A stretch of DNA of 64,000 nt from Acetobacterium paludosum (GTDB lineage Bacteria; Bacillota; Clostridia; Eubacteriales; Eubacteriaceae), in contig NZ_RXYA01000009.1 in the NCBI RefSeq assembly GCF_008086595.1, positions 1 to 64,000 of the forward strand, in the 5' to 3' direction. Every line of letters starts with the position of its first letter. The first letter of the stretch is position 1. The notes beneath the pieces were generated by a model that did no database searches, was not told the DNA's origin, and saw nothing but the letters and a program-made list of their open reading frames with translations. This document shows, piece by piece, positions 50,188 to 59,032 of this stretch. Made by a program: the position numbers and the translations under genes.

Positions 50188-51762
50188 TCATTTCGGTTCT
50201 TCGCACATTTCCATTAGCACCTCATTGATCATAATGGTGTTCGTCTCATCGGTCAGGGCCACCAGCGTATCCAGTGCACAAATGACGGTATCCCCTTTGG
50301 GAATGATTTCCCTGCCGCCGCGGAGAATCGAAACCAGCAGGCACGGTTCCGGCCATTTGATATCGGCAATCAACTGATTGCAGACCATCGCATTGTCCCG
50401 AACCTTCATCGAGATAAGAATTTTTTCGGTACTGTCAACAAACGGTTTCTCGCCGCGTTTTTCCAGAATACGGTCCAGCAGTGCATCGTAAATGGGTCTG
50501 CCGTGCAGCAGTCCGGCCGTCAGTTCGGCGGTGATAACAACCACCGACAATGCCAAAAGATGATCAAACGAACCCGTCATTTCGGTTATCAGCACAATTC
50601 CGGTAATGGGCGCCCGGACAATCGCGGCGAAATAGCCGGCCATCGCAATGATCACAAAATTGTTGATCAGGATCGGATCAATCCCAAAGTACGCCGCCGC
50701 AACTGTTCCGAAGATGCCGCCGATGTATGCGCCCAGAACCAACAAGGGAAAGAAAATCCCGCCGGGTGCTCCGGAACCAAAGCTGAGCATCGAAAAAATA
50801 AATTTTACCGCCAGCAACGCCAGCATCCCGGTCATCACGAGTTTGCCACTGCCCAACAGCTGGATCATCGTATTGCCGCCGCCTAATACCTGGGGCATTG
50901 TCAAGCCCAATAAACCGGCCAATATGAACGGAATCATCGGCCGATATTCGGCTTTCAGCCCTTTAATTTTGCCGTAAAGCGCCTGGGTTTTCAAAAGCAC
51001 CGCGTTGTAAAGAACGCCGGCAAAGCCCAGCAGCACCCCCAGGATAACCACCAGCCAATAGTCTTCCAGGGGAATAAAGCCATTGATGGTAAAATGAAAA
51101 ACCGGACTTAAACCAAAAACATATTTTGACACGAAATCCGCGGTGATGGAAGCCGTCATGGCGGAAAACAGAATCGTCGCTGAAAAATTCTTGTGAATTT
51201 CTTCCAGAGCGAAGATGGTTCCGGCCAGCGGGGCATTAAACGCCGCCGCCAGACCGGCACTGGCGCCACAGGTGATCAGATAGCGTTCTTCTATATTGAT
51301 CCGTTTAAATATTTTTGAGAAGCCCTTGCCGCCCATGGCGCCTAATTGCACGGACGGCCCTTCCCGGCCTAGGGACAGTCCGCCAAACATACAAATGATG
51401 CCGCCAATCACTTTCCCGACAATGACCCGCAGCCAGTTAACTTTGAAATAACCTTGTAGTTCCCCTTCAACTTGAGGAATGCCGCTGCCGGCAATCATCG
51501 GCTCCCATTTCACCAGCAATCCAACGACCAGGCCCATTAACGCCAATGCCCCGAACCAGACCGCAATGGCCCAGGTATGGGTACTTTCATAAGCCGATAT
51601 GAATGTTAAGGTGCTTTCGGAGTAGGTCATCGCCAGACGATAGATAATGGCCAGAGTTCCGGCGATAATCCCGATAATAATTCCTTCAAAAGCCAGAATA
51701 TATTTCATATTCCGGGTATGCTTGATTAAATTCGCCGTACTGTTTTTTTCTTTTTGATGCAC
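50188..51762 (-). CDS. ClC-family chloride channel/transporter with TrkA-C domain
   Basis: This 524-residue protein has the ClC filter motifs: AGSGIPQVEG near 95, SLGREGPSVQLGAM near 130-145 and the GAPGGIFFP segment near 335. The conserved alternation of about 12 membrane segments is visible. The final 70-80 residues form a TrkA-C-like cytosolic domain (PEPCLLVSILRGGREIIPKGDT), which may bind a ligand. In the GREGP motif the gating glutamate is present, so an H+/Cl- exchanger is possible. It is a single-gene unit. Confidence 0.94.
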   Translation of the reverse strand: MHQKEKNSTANLIKHTRNMKYILAFEGIIIGIIAGTLAIIYRLAMTYSESTLTFISAYESTHTWAIAVWFGALALMGLVVGLLVKWEPMIAGSGIPQVEGELQGYFKVNWLRVIVGKVIGGIICMFGGLSLGREGPSVQLGAMGGKGFSKIFKRINIEERYLITCGASAGLAAAFNAPLAGTIFALEEIHKNFSATILFSAMTASITADFVSKYVFGLSPVFHFTINGFIPLEDYWLVVILGVLLGFAGVLYNAVLLKTQALYGKIKGLKAEYRPMIPFILAGLLGLTMPQVLGGGNTMIQLLGSGKLVMTGMLALLAVKFIFSMLSFGSGAPGGIFFPLLVLGAYIGGIFGTVAAAYFGIDPILINNFVIIAMAGYFAAIVRAPITGIVLITEMTGSFDHLLALSVVVITAELTAGLLHGRPIYDALLDRILEKRGEKPFVDSTEKILISMKVRDNAMVCNQLIADIKWPEPCLLVSILRGGREIIPKGDTVICALDTLVALTDETNTIMINEVLMEMCEEPK

Positions 51763-51961
51763 TTATCCAGCCACCTTCTTTTAATATACCGGTATTGTAT
51801 CATAGTCTCGCTATTGTGTTAATCGCCCAAAGCTGAAACAAGTTTCTTCTCATTCCAAAAAGTTATATGAAAATTGTGAATATTCCATTAAGTTATATCC
51901 TTCATATCTTTTGCTGCTAGTATGTTAAAATTTATACAATTGAAAGAGAAGGAGACTTGTT

Positions 51962-52555
51962 ATGGAAAATTTTAGTTCGAAAATTGTTGTATTTGCAGCA
52001 ATCGGTGTGGCCATCAATATTGTTTTTGGAATGGTGGTCCAGTTGTTAAATATCCCGCTGCTATTTCTTGATACCATCGGTACCATCATGGTTGCCGTTT
52101 TATTTGGCCCAATTTGGGGGGCTCTGGTTGGTTTAGTGACAAACTTTATGTTAGGTATTTTGGTCGATCCGACCAACTTTCCCTTTGCCCTGGTAAATAT
52201 TGTCATCGGTATTATTGTTGGTTTAATCTTCAAAAAATTTAAATTTAATTTAGTGACCGCGATCGTTACGGGGTTAATACTCTCTGTTGTTTCGCCGCTA
52301 ATTGGGACGCCAATCGCTGTATTTTTGTATGGCGGAATTGCCGGGGGCTTTTCAGATGTGATGTTTGCCTGGTTATTGGCAAGTGGACAGCAAGTTTTTG
52401 CAGCGGCATTTATTCCCCGCGTGTTAAGCAATGTTGTCGATAAAACCTTAAGTTGTGTGCTTGTTTATTTGGTTATCAAGCGAATACCCGCAACTTTTAT
52501 GCAGCAGTTCAAACTGGGAATTAATCCAAAATGTATCGAAATAAAAGAATTATAA
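51962..52555 (+). CDS. ECF transporter S component (CD3073-like)
   Basis: The 197 residues contain six hydrophobic helices. Motifs such as FLDTIGTIMVAVLFGPIWGALVG resemble S components of energy-coupling-factor importers. As I recall, the pair formed with the next gene matches the family named after C. difficile CD3073/CD3072. GAAGGAG lies upstream of the ATG. The end overlaps the next gene by 25 bp. The vitamin or thio-compound it binds is not known. Confidence 0.85.
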   Translation: MENFSSKIVVFAAIGVAINIVFGMVVQLLNIPLLFLDTIGTIMVAVLFGPIWGALVGLVTNFMLGILVDPTNFPFALVNIVIGIIVGLIFKKFKFNLVTAIVTGLILSVVSPLIGTPIAVFLYGGIAGGFSDVMFAWLLASGQQVFAAAFIPRVLSNVVDKTLSCVLVYLVIKRIPATFMQQFKLGINPKCIEIKEL

Positions 52556-53037
52556 TATTAGCCCACTGTATCTTAAATCAGAATGCGGTTGTCAGAGATT
52601 GGGAACGAGCCGCAGGCGGCTTTAATGAAATAATCCGGATAATATTAGCGCAGCATATTTCTATCTTGCAATTGCCCTGCCCGGAGTTCACATTTTCTGG
52701 CGAAGCTCGAGAACCCCGAAGTAAAGCGGAATATGATACCGTTGCTTTTCGAAAACATGCCGGGACATTATCTTTGAGTATCGTTGAACAGCTTGCAGAA
52801 TATCACAAAAACGGTTATCAACTATTGGGAATTGTAGGTATTTCGGAAAGTCCATCCTGTGACACGTTATTCGAAAAAGGGGTGTTTATGGAAGAATTCT
52901 TTGCCCAGTTGCAGGCGCGCGAAATTGCGCTTGAACCCTTTGATATTGCGGCCGACTACGGCCAGGATAAGTGCGAAAATACTGAAGATCGATTCAAAAC
53001 ATGGTTAGCCGCTAGAATTGACTGTGAGCAATTCTAA
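52531..53037 (+). CDS. TudS-related putative desulfidase (CD3072-like)
   Basis: The 168-aa protein has IILAHCILNQNAVVRDW, LQLPCPEF and VGISESPSCDT, where the three cysteines lie at the cluster-ligand positions of TudS-like [4Fe-4S] desulfidases (DUF523 relatives). It overlaps the S component gene, which suggests that the imported compound is a thio-metabolite that is desulfurated inside. This functional link is inference from family knowledge and gene order. Confidence 0.83.
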   Translation: MYRNKRIIILAHCILNQNAVVRDWERAAGGFNEIIRIILAQHISILQLPCPEFTFSGEAREPRSKAEYDTVAFRKHAGTLSLSIVEQLAEYHKNGYQLLGIVGISESPSCDTLFEKGVFMEEFFAQLQAREIALEPFDIAADYGQDKCENTEDRFKTWLAARIDCEQF

Positions 53038-53104
53038 AAAAGCACCTTTTTGCTTGTTTTCAATCACACGATAAGCTGTTATCATCACCCTATATTTGGG
53101 GAAC

Positions 53105-53158
53105 GCCATAAAAAGAAGTTGGGCCGTCGAAGCCTGCATCTTTTTATGGCATTTTTTT
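53105..53158 (+). terminator. Terminator after the ECF/TudS pair
   Basis: A perfect 12-bp stem GCCATAAAAAGA/TCTTTTTATGGC (53105-53116 and 53139-53150) with a 22-nt loop is followed by ATTTTTTT. It lies about 70 bp after the TudS-like gene. Confidence 0.75.
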
Positions 53159-53264
53159 CTGATGCTTTCTTTAGGAGGGATGAACAGCATCGATTTACGC
53201 ATCATCACGGCCCCACCCGATATTTATTCCGGTTGCCGTATTTTTTTATTCGTATTTCTACAAT

Positions 53265-53719
53265 CTATTTTGATACCGCTATCAAAAATTGTTCAATCAA
53301 TTTATACACATTAGTATAGGGATTCATTTCTTTTATATTGGTAAAAACGGACTTTCCTTCTTCACGATAGCCATCGCCAAGCGCTTTCGCATGGTCAATC
53401 GCTCTCTCTAAGTCACCATTTTGAATGATGCTGCGGATGCATCACAATCGAACACCAGATATTTTGCATAGTTGGTAAATTTTCGATTGTTTTTTTCATT
53501 CGCTAAGAATGCATTGGCAAAATTCAAGACGGTCCGGGCATTTCCCCCAACCGTTTCGACTTCAACTTGAATATCTGTGAATTTGTTCTTTTCAATAATC
53601 TCTGAAAAATAATCGAAATAGATTTTTTCTGTCGGGCCTTCACAAAATATGATCGTCTGTCCAATATTCATTTCTTTTGTCTGTGATAACCGTTTAGTCG
53701 ATAATACGGTTCTAGCCAT
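53265..53719 (-). pseudogene. RloB-like (AbiLii-type) TOPRIM gene, frameshifted with deletion
   Basis: The first 100 codons read as RloB: IGQTIIFCEGPTEKIYFDYF with the TOPRIM glutamate, GGNARTVLNFANAF and AKYLVFDCDA. The frame then ends after 9 further codons. A second frame, starting near 53440, gives SIIQNGDLERAIDHAKALG and MNPYTNVYKLIEQFL and stops at 53265. This is the normal C-terminal block of RloB, so a segment of several tens of residues and the frame are lost between FDCDA and IIQNGD. The start codon ATGG overlaps the stop of the ATPase. The gene should be inactive. Confidence 0.8.
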
Positions 53720-54986
53720 CAAGGCCACCATTTACCAGGTCATCGTAATTAAAAATAGGAATGGCGCCATACTTGCCCTGTAAATAATCTTTAGTGAAGC
53801 TGGCATCCTCGCGGACTTTTAAATCAGACAAGGCATATAAAGTCGATTCTCCCTGAGGATTTTTATCGACAAAAACAATTTCATCACGCCGGAACTGGGC
53901 ATTATTCATAAGGGAGATGTCGTGGGTCGTAAAGATCAGCTGGGCCTTCTGATTAGTGCTTGACTGAAACAGATCAACAATTAATTTTGTCAGCAACGGA
54001 TGGAGTCGGGCCGACATTTCATCAACTATAAATACCCCTCCTTTATCAATCATTTCAATGATATTCTGGATATAGGCTAGGAAGCGAAGGGTGCCGGTGG
54101 ACTCCTGTTTTAAATCAAAGTACTTTTCGCCGACAGCATCACCAGATTTATTATATACAGCATGTACTGTCCGCACCATTTGTTCCTCTGTTTTTTCGCC
54201 GGTGCTGCGATTCGTCAGTACTTCCGTCTGGACATCCAAACGGCTGATTCCGACATCGATGGATTGCAAATAACGCTCAACTCTACCGCGATACGTCTCA
54301 TCATCAAGCAATTTTTTCGTAATCTTAATCGAACCTGCCAGTTTTTTTACCGTCGATTCAAACAGTATTTCTGAAAACACATCATACTCATTGATGAAGA
54401 ATGACAAAAAATCATTGAGCACTAGCTTTCTTGTCTCATCATCAAGGAAATACTCAAGAACGGCTATATAAAGCCTTTCTGCTGGAATTTTCTGATAAGC
54501 ACTTAATTGCTTCTGATAGGACCTGCCAAATGTCACAACGGTTTTTTTTCGCTCAAAGACTTTTTTGTCATCGATATAAAACCATTCATTCAAAACTTCT
54601 TTGGATGTGCATTCAAAACCATATTGAAACTGCTTCCCATTATGAAGAAAGATGATGTCAAATTCAGACGCATCATTATCCTCATCTGAAAGCATAAAAG
54701 GTTCTAATTTTACCCGCATCTGATTTTCTGCTGCATCAAAATCATCAGTTTCTTTTTTATTGATAAACTGCGAAAAAATATACTGTTCAAAGAAAAACAT
54801 CGCCGCAATGAAGTTTGATTTACCTGAGGCATTGGCTCCAAACAAAGCACTTGTTTTGACGAGACTCAACTTTTCATCGACATGGATCACATGTGATGGA
54901 TGCTGAATATAGGCGGTGGCTCTCATATCCAGGATCGATTCATTCTTAAACGAGGTATAATTTTTTACTTTAAACATGATAAGCAT
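53712..54986 (-). CDS. AAA-family ATPase of an AbiL/RloA-like defence pair
   Basis: The 424-aa protein is an ATP/GTP-binding COG1106-type ATPase: MFKVKNYTSFKNES, Walker A FGANASGKSN, the signature-like ESTGTLRFLAYIQ, Walker B GVFIVDEMSARLHP and FTTHDISLMNN. The start has AGGAG 8 nt upstream. ATPases of this type pair with an RloB TOPRIM partner in the AbiL anti-phage system; here the partner gene overlaps the stop but is broken. The ATPase gene itself is intact. Confidence 0.88.
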   Translation of the reverse strand: MLIMFKVKNYTSFKNESILDMRATAYIQHPSHVIHVDEKLSLVKTSALFGANASGKSNFIAAMFFFEQYIFSQFINKKETDDFDAAENQMRVKLEPFMLSDEDNDASEFDIIFLHNGKQFQYGFECTSKEVLNEWFYIDDKKVFERKKTVVTFGRSYQKQLSAYQKIPAERLYIAVLEYFLDDETRKLVLNDFLSFFINEYDVFSEILFESTVKKLAGSIKITKKLLDDETYRGRVERYLQSIDVGISRLDVQTEVLTNRSTGEKTEEQMVRTVHAVYNKSGDAVGEKYFDLKQESTGTLRFLAYIQNIIEMIDKGGVFIVDEMSARLHPLLTKLIVDLFQSSTNQKAQLIFTTHDISLMNNAQFRRDEIVFVDKNPQGESTLYALSDLKVREDASFTKDYLQGKYGAIPIFNYDDLVNGGLDG

Positions 54987-55238
54987 TGTGATTTCTCCTA
55001 AATGATCTTTTTTAATATTATACCCATAAATTCTGAAGCTATCAACTGATATTACGTCTATTTCGATATTTGTTTTATTTTAATTGCTTTATTTTGTTAT
55101 TTTTATTGATTTTATTGAATTTTTCGTTTTATTTCGATGATTAGCTCTCTCTAGCAGACGGTCTCTGCCGCCATCGCCCCGCTGCTGCCGCCATTACCCC
55201 TAGCGCCCCGGTAATTATTCCTGTAAACAAACCAAAAA
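54987..55238. other. Intergenic region, AT-rich then GC-rich
   Basis: The left 140 bp are extremely AT-rich with repeated TTTTATT blocks and should hold the promoter of the AAA ATPase gene. The right 100 bp are GC-rich and contain repeated GCCGCCAT motifs. I see no gene or RNA. Confidence 0.4.
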
Positions 55239-55270
55239 AGCCTTCCTGATGACAGTGTCACCGGAAGGCT
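55239..55270 (-). terminator. Terminator downstream of the nitroreductase gene
   Basis: AGCCTTCC and GGAAGGCT with an inner complementary CGG/CTG region form a hairpin that is followed on the minus strand by a run of T. It lies 60 bp past the stop of the nitroreductase gene. Confidence 0.75.
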
Positions 55271-55329
55271 GGTTGCTGATGCGGTTGTTTGTGATTTCGG
55301 TTAACGACGCCGAAGGGGGTCTAAATTAT

Positions 55330-55821
55330 TTATTCGAAATGAACCCGAGTGGCATCATAACGGTCGCTCTGAGGAGCCGGTTCGATGGGATAACCGATGG
55401 GAATGATGGCAAAGGGTTCCAGCTGATCCGGAATCTGCAGGACTTTTCGGACATTTTCCATCCGGTCTGCCAGCGGCGCGATGCCAATCCAAACGGCGCC
55501 GAGGCCCAGTTCGGTGACTTCCAGCAAAATATTCTGGGTGGCGTTGCTCAAATCGATCACGGCAAAATCGGGCATCATGATTTCCTTGCGGTAGGCCGGG
55601 ACAATGGCAACGGCGGCATCTTTGATACATCCGCCGTAGGGACTGCAGTCAGCCAGGGCGGCCAGGGTCGCCTTGTTTTTAATCACAAAGAATTCCCACG
55701 GTTGCTGATTGCCGGCAGAGGGTGCCGCCATCGCCGCCTTTAATAACTGCTCAATCTTAGCCGCTTCCACTTCCTTGTTCTGATACTTTCTAATACTGCT
55801 TCGATTAAAAATTGTGTTCAT
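55330..55821 (-). CDS. Nitroreductase-family flavoprotein
   Basis: The sequence begins with NTIFNRSSIRKYQNKEV, the FMN-binding start of the family. It continues with AAMAAPSAGNQQPWEFF, NILLEVTELGLGAVWIG and a closing IPIGYP. At 163 aa it belongs to the short subfamily. I choose ATG 55821, 6 nt after GGAGG. An HxlR-type regulator gene lies divergently 244 bp away and is the likely controller. The substrate is unknown. Confidence 0.92.
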   Translation of the reverse strand: MNTIFNRSSIRKYQNKEVEAAKIEQLLKAAMAAPSAGNQQPWEFFVIKNKATLAALADCSPYGGCIKDAAVAIVPAYRKEIMMPDFAVIDLSNATQNILLEVTELGLGAVWIGIAPLADRMENVRKVLQIPDQLEPFAIIPIGYPIEPAPQSDRYDATRVHFE

Positions 55822-56065
55822 TTTTTCCTCCAAATTTTATTTATTTTTGGCCCATGACCTTCGTAAAGGCGACGCCAATTAACATCATTGATTCATTTTC
55901 CATTACATGGTATTATTTTATCAGTTAATTTCATTAAATCAAGAATGCACTTTATTGTTACTTACTACCCTAAATGATACTAAGTATTCATTTTTTCAGA
56001 ACATTGCAAAAGTTTAGTTCGGTTTGCAATTGCTGGACCTTCATTAAATGATCAAGAGGAGAAAT

Positions 56066-56410
56066 ATGAACGAAAAAAAACACTTCTGCTGTCCCATTGA
56101 CGCCACCATCAGCCTGATCGGCGGCAAATACAAAACAAAAATTCTGTGGAATCTGGTTGACCGCACTCTGCGGTTTAACGAACTCCAGAAAATCGTCCAA
56201 CAGGCTACCCCGAAGATGCTCACCCAGCAATTGCGGGAGCTGGAGCGGGACGGCCTGATCAACCGGGCGGTTTATGCGGTTGTTCCGCCCAAAACCGAGT
56301 ATTCCCTCACCGATTTCGGCAGCAGCCTCTACCCGATTCTGGCCGCCATGTGTGAATGGGGAAAAGACTATATGGCCGATGACCCGTCCGCCGCCAGCAG
56401 TCCCCGCTGA
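56066..56410 (+). CDS. HxlR-family transcriptional regulator
   Basis: This 114-aa winged-helix protein has CPIDATISLIGGKYKTKIL, RFNELQKIVQQATPKMLTQQLRELERDGL and VPPKTEYSLTDFG, the HxlR signature. The cysteine pair in FCCPID could act as a redox or electrophile sensor, as in related regulators. ATG 56066 follows AAGAGGAGA. It is transcribed away from the nitroreductase gene. Its last 43 bp overlap a degraded phage gene on the other strand. Confidence 0.92.
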   Translation: MNEKKHFCCPIDATISLIGGKYKTKILWNLVDRTLRFNELQKIVQQATPKMLTQQLRELERDGLINRAVYAVVPPKTEYSLTDFGSSLYPILAAMCEWGKDYMADDPSAASSPR

Positions 56411-56859
56411 TGTAGCCGGTACACCCAGCGCAGGTCGTAGGCCATCGCCGCGGCAATGTCCGCAAAGGGCTGGTTCTTGAGGTACCGTCGGGCCATGATT
56501 TCCTGGACCCGGGGCTCGATCAGTCCGTCGATGACGGCCATTAGAGCCTGGGTCTGGTTGACCAGAACGGCGGCGTCTTCTTCCAGCCAGGCTTTTGCGA
56601 GCGCAATCCGCTCCCGGGTGCACTGCCGGGTGGCCGGCGTGGCCGCATAAAGAATGGCTTCCTGGTCTTCCAGCAGGGTCAGGTATTGAGTGTGCAGCCA
56701 GATGCGCTGCCGGGTGGCCAGACGTTGCGGGCGATTGGGAATCGCCCCTACGGGATCCGGCCGGATGTGGTCGCCGGTATTTGGCTGGATGTGGTTGTTT
56801 TCCGCTCGCTCCGCTCCTGTAGGGGCGATCCATGATCGCCCGCTGTCATCCGGCGCCAT
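56368..56859 (-). pseudogene. Phage DUF1492-like sigma-factor-type gene with REP-encoded N-terminus
   Basis: From about residue 48 the frame reads RQRIWLHTQYLTLLEDQEAIL, then LIEPRVQEIMARRYL and FADIAAAMAYDLRWVYRLHQ. This is the helix-turn-helix ending of phage late-gene regulators (DUF1492/RinA-like). The first about 45 codons are a translation of REP-like repeat DNA and are not part of the family. The native 5' end is therefore lost or replaced. It probably belongs to the same decayed prophage as the polymerase fragment upstream. Confidence 0.6.
56727..56843. repeat. Inverted pair of REP-like units
   Basis: One unit (56727-56754, GGGCGATTGGGAATCGCCC followed by CTACGGG) is in minus orientation. 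The other (56817-56843, GTAGGGGCGATCC and GATCGCCCGC) is in plus orientation. The layout repeats the one at 48.0-48.1 kb, which makes a BIME-like composite element. Confidence 0.8.
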
Positions 56860-57236
56860 CAGCCAGTAGCCGTGGAGGGATTTTCATCCTTGAGAACCAG
56901 CTGGGCCGCCGCCATGGTGTCGTAAACCGGGTGCACCAGGACAATCCCCAGCGCCAGCAGAAACTTCGCTTCAAAGCACAGGTTGTGTACGATTTTCAGA
57001 ACTGTTGAATGCTCAAACACCCGGTTTCTTAAATAGTCCAGCACCCTTTTTCGGTCGGTATTCGCACAGCCATCATGGGCCAGCGGCAGATAGATCCCGG
57101 TTTCCGCCGTCACCGCCAGGGAAATCCCGACGATGTGCGGCTTGTGCGGGTCCAGCGCCGCATCCAGGTCCGTCGCCCCCTGCAAATAATCTGCCAGTAC
57201 CGATAAATCCCTTGTCATCTTATAATTCAATTCCAT
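56859..57236 (-). pseudogene. Fragment of a phage DNA polymerase (3'-5' exonuclease part)
   Basis: The frame reads VLADYLQGATDLDAALDPHKPHIVGISLAVT, TGIYLPLAHD, VLKIVHNLCFEAKFLLALGI and VYDTMAAAQLVLKDE. These are the exonuclease-domain blocks of phage-type family A polymerases (LDP...VGISL, HNLxFDAKFL, YDTMxAAxL). It stops where a REP element starts. The polymerase domain is gone. The first codons (MELNYKM) look added. Together with the DUF1492-like fragment it marks a decayed prophage. Confidence 0.7.
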
Positions 57237-57292
57237 TATTCACATTTCGACCATTTTGGGGTAGCCCAGGCGTTGGTGTCACCGCAACGTTT

Positions 57293-57319
57293 CGGGCCGG
57301 CAATGCCAGCCCCTACGGT
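57293..57319 (-). repeat. Single REP-like unit
   Basis: A unit related to the one at 48004-48031: GGGCCGGCAATGCCAGCCCC followed by CTACGG. It is a lone copy, in the same orientation as the minus-oriented units elsewhere. Confidence 0.75.
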
Positions 57320-57934
57320 ATGGATGCGTGACGTTCGGGGTATGGCATCAATTATCCAGCCAGTACCGCTAAAGGTTACATCCAGTTGTCGGCATCAGAA
57401 CGGACACAGCCACATCGTGTCCGAGCTGCAGCCGCCAACGGATTAACCTTTGGCGACACGGTATCGGCAGCGGATATCCTGCCCGCGCCCCATAAAAAAT
57501 ACCGCATGCACACAAACGTCTGGGTCACCCCAAAAATTGTGAACATCCGGTATCTTAGTCGCTCCGCTTATGCAGGCGCATCTTAACTCAGTATGTTTCA
57601 TCTTAGTCTTCCTTTATTTAATTATTTTTGCTTCTGTTTTTGGTCGCTCCCGGTCTTTCAGGAGACTTATTCCTCCATTTTTATGCTATTTTGTTTCATA
57701 TCCGATAATTTCGCTCCACATCGTATCTCATATTATTGTTTTTATGAATCTTTTATGGGCTTATCCCACGTAAAATCTCCACTTTTTATTTTCATAACTC
57801 GATATGATTTCGGCGCCAAAATCGTTTATCTCTATCGCTGTTTTTTATCTTAATCCCGCCATTTGCCGGGCTTTATCTATTGGTGACCAATGAAACATTC
57901 CTGCTTTATCTGCTACCAGGGTCTGATCGTCTGA
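57320..57934. other. Long intergenic region without recognised gene
   Basis: The left half is moderately GC-rich and the right half very AT-rich. Open frames exist on the plus strand at 57386-57586 and 57570-57853 but lack ribosome-binding sites and family-like motifs. I see no RNA gene. Confidence 0.4.
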
Positions 57935-58398
57935 TTACACCGGATACAATCCCTGATGGCAGTCATTGCTACATTTCAGATCCAGGATCGCTTCTCCGTG
58001 AACCTGATACAGATCCAGCACCCGACTCTCACAATTGTGACATCGGATCGGCTTAAGCAGGGGATATAAGGCCTCATACTCCGGTGAATTCGCCCGTATA
58101 TGGCGACTCTCACTGCCGTTGATTTCCATCAGAATCTTTTTGCCTTCGAGCTTGCATTTAATGCAGATCATTAAGCAGGAATCGCTCTGGCTGACCTTGT
58201 ACAGTTTGCCGTAACAGCGGATGCGCGCCTGCCGGGACTGCGCTTTTCCAAATCGGCAGCCCGTAAATGCGGGCATTCCACACTGGTAAACACGGCTGCC
58301 GCCGGTGCGGTTTCCGACTTTTCGATGCCGACGGGATGGCTCTCCTGTTTGGTTTTCTGACGATCGGCAGGCACTTTTTTTTTCTTGAACTGTTTCAT
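57935..58398 (-). pseudogene. Probable frameshifted gene for a small cysteine-rich (Com-like) protein
   Basis: The first frame, from ATG 58398, reads MKQFKKKKVPADRQK and ends near 58171 after a GC-rich stretch. A second frame, entered at about 58260, encodes CLMICIKCKLEG, a DSCLM..C arrangement, and CHNCESRVLDLYQVHGEA with a further cysteine. This gives two or three CxxC pairs, as in Com-like zinc ribbons. The basic start and the cysteine-rich end probably belonged to one gene. Reading them as two separate genes is the alternative. Confidence 0.4.
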
Positions 58399-58758
58399 AT
58401 TATCCTCACGTTTCATCTAAGCCATGGAGGAAAAATTCGATTAGTTTTATTTTTCATCCACGGATATGGCCAAGAATACTGCCAGTTTCACCTCCAATAT
58501 TTTTAAACTTGTTCAACACCCATTGCAATGAACGTCATCATTATATCAAAGATGTCAATCGTTTACACTCTTTTTTTAATGATACATTTTCACCACCAAC
58601 CCATTTTTTATTAATCGGCTTATCTTAAAAAGCAGCATGAAATCGTGATATTTGTGTTTTCTTCACCATTCGTCCGTATATTTTGATTATATCAATGTTA
58701 TTTCTCCCACTTCGTATATATGTTTGCTTGTATTTCATGTACTATTTGGGGAGCTGTT
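58399..58758. other. AT-rich intergenic region
   Basis: No gene or structured RNA is visible. It should contain the promoter of the cysteine-rich gene to the left. Confidence 0.35.
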
Positions 58759-58914
58759 TTAGCTGCTTACGGACTTACGCGTTGCCAAACATAAAAAAAC
58801 CTTCCCGCCGGCGTTGGTGAGGGTGATGGTCTTTAACCCGGAGTTGAAAAAAGCTGTTGTACCAATAAAAATCACTTTATTCGGAATCGTAATTGTTATT
58901 AAATTCCTTGCCAT
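58759..58914 (-). pseudogene. Fragment of a BspA-type leucine-rich-repeat gene
   Basis: The frame from 58914 reads NLITITIPNKVIFIG, TTAFFNSGLKTITLTNAGGK. This is one BspA/LRR_5 repeat (xxTITIPxxVxxIGxxAFxxxxLxTIT). It then ends with a frame-foreign tail at 58759. The family is that of the large gene at 60.3-64 kb. It is a degraded copy or the remnant of a duplicated 3' end. Confidence 0.5.
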
Positions 58915-58990
58915 CACTAAAAGCGCTGGCAGCAATCGAGATGACGGTGTCTATTTTTTTAATAACAGTAATTTTAGCAGAACAATCAAA

Positions 58991-59018
58991 AAAGTAGCGA
59001 CCCAATGGTCGCTACTTT
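58991..59018. terminator. Bidirectional terminator after the amidohydrolase gene
   Basis: A perfect 12-bp stem AAAGTAGCGACC/GGTCGCTACTTT with a 4-nt loop has A-runs before and T-runs after. On the minus strand it begins 15 nt beyond the amidohydrolase stop. Confidence 0.9.
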
Positions 59019-59032
59019 TTTGACATGACGTT

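Noticed and set aside
53050-53319. Plus-strand frames after the TudS-like gene
   Set aside because: They run over a terminator hairpin and are antisense to the end of the broken RloB gene.
57570-57853. Two overlapping hydrophobic plus-strand frames
   Set aside because: They come from an AT-rich stretch with Phe/Ile/Leu-rich translation, no ribosome-binding site and no family motif.
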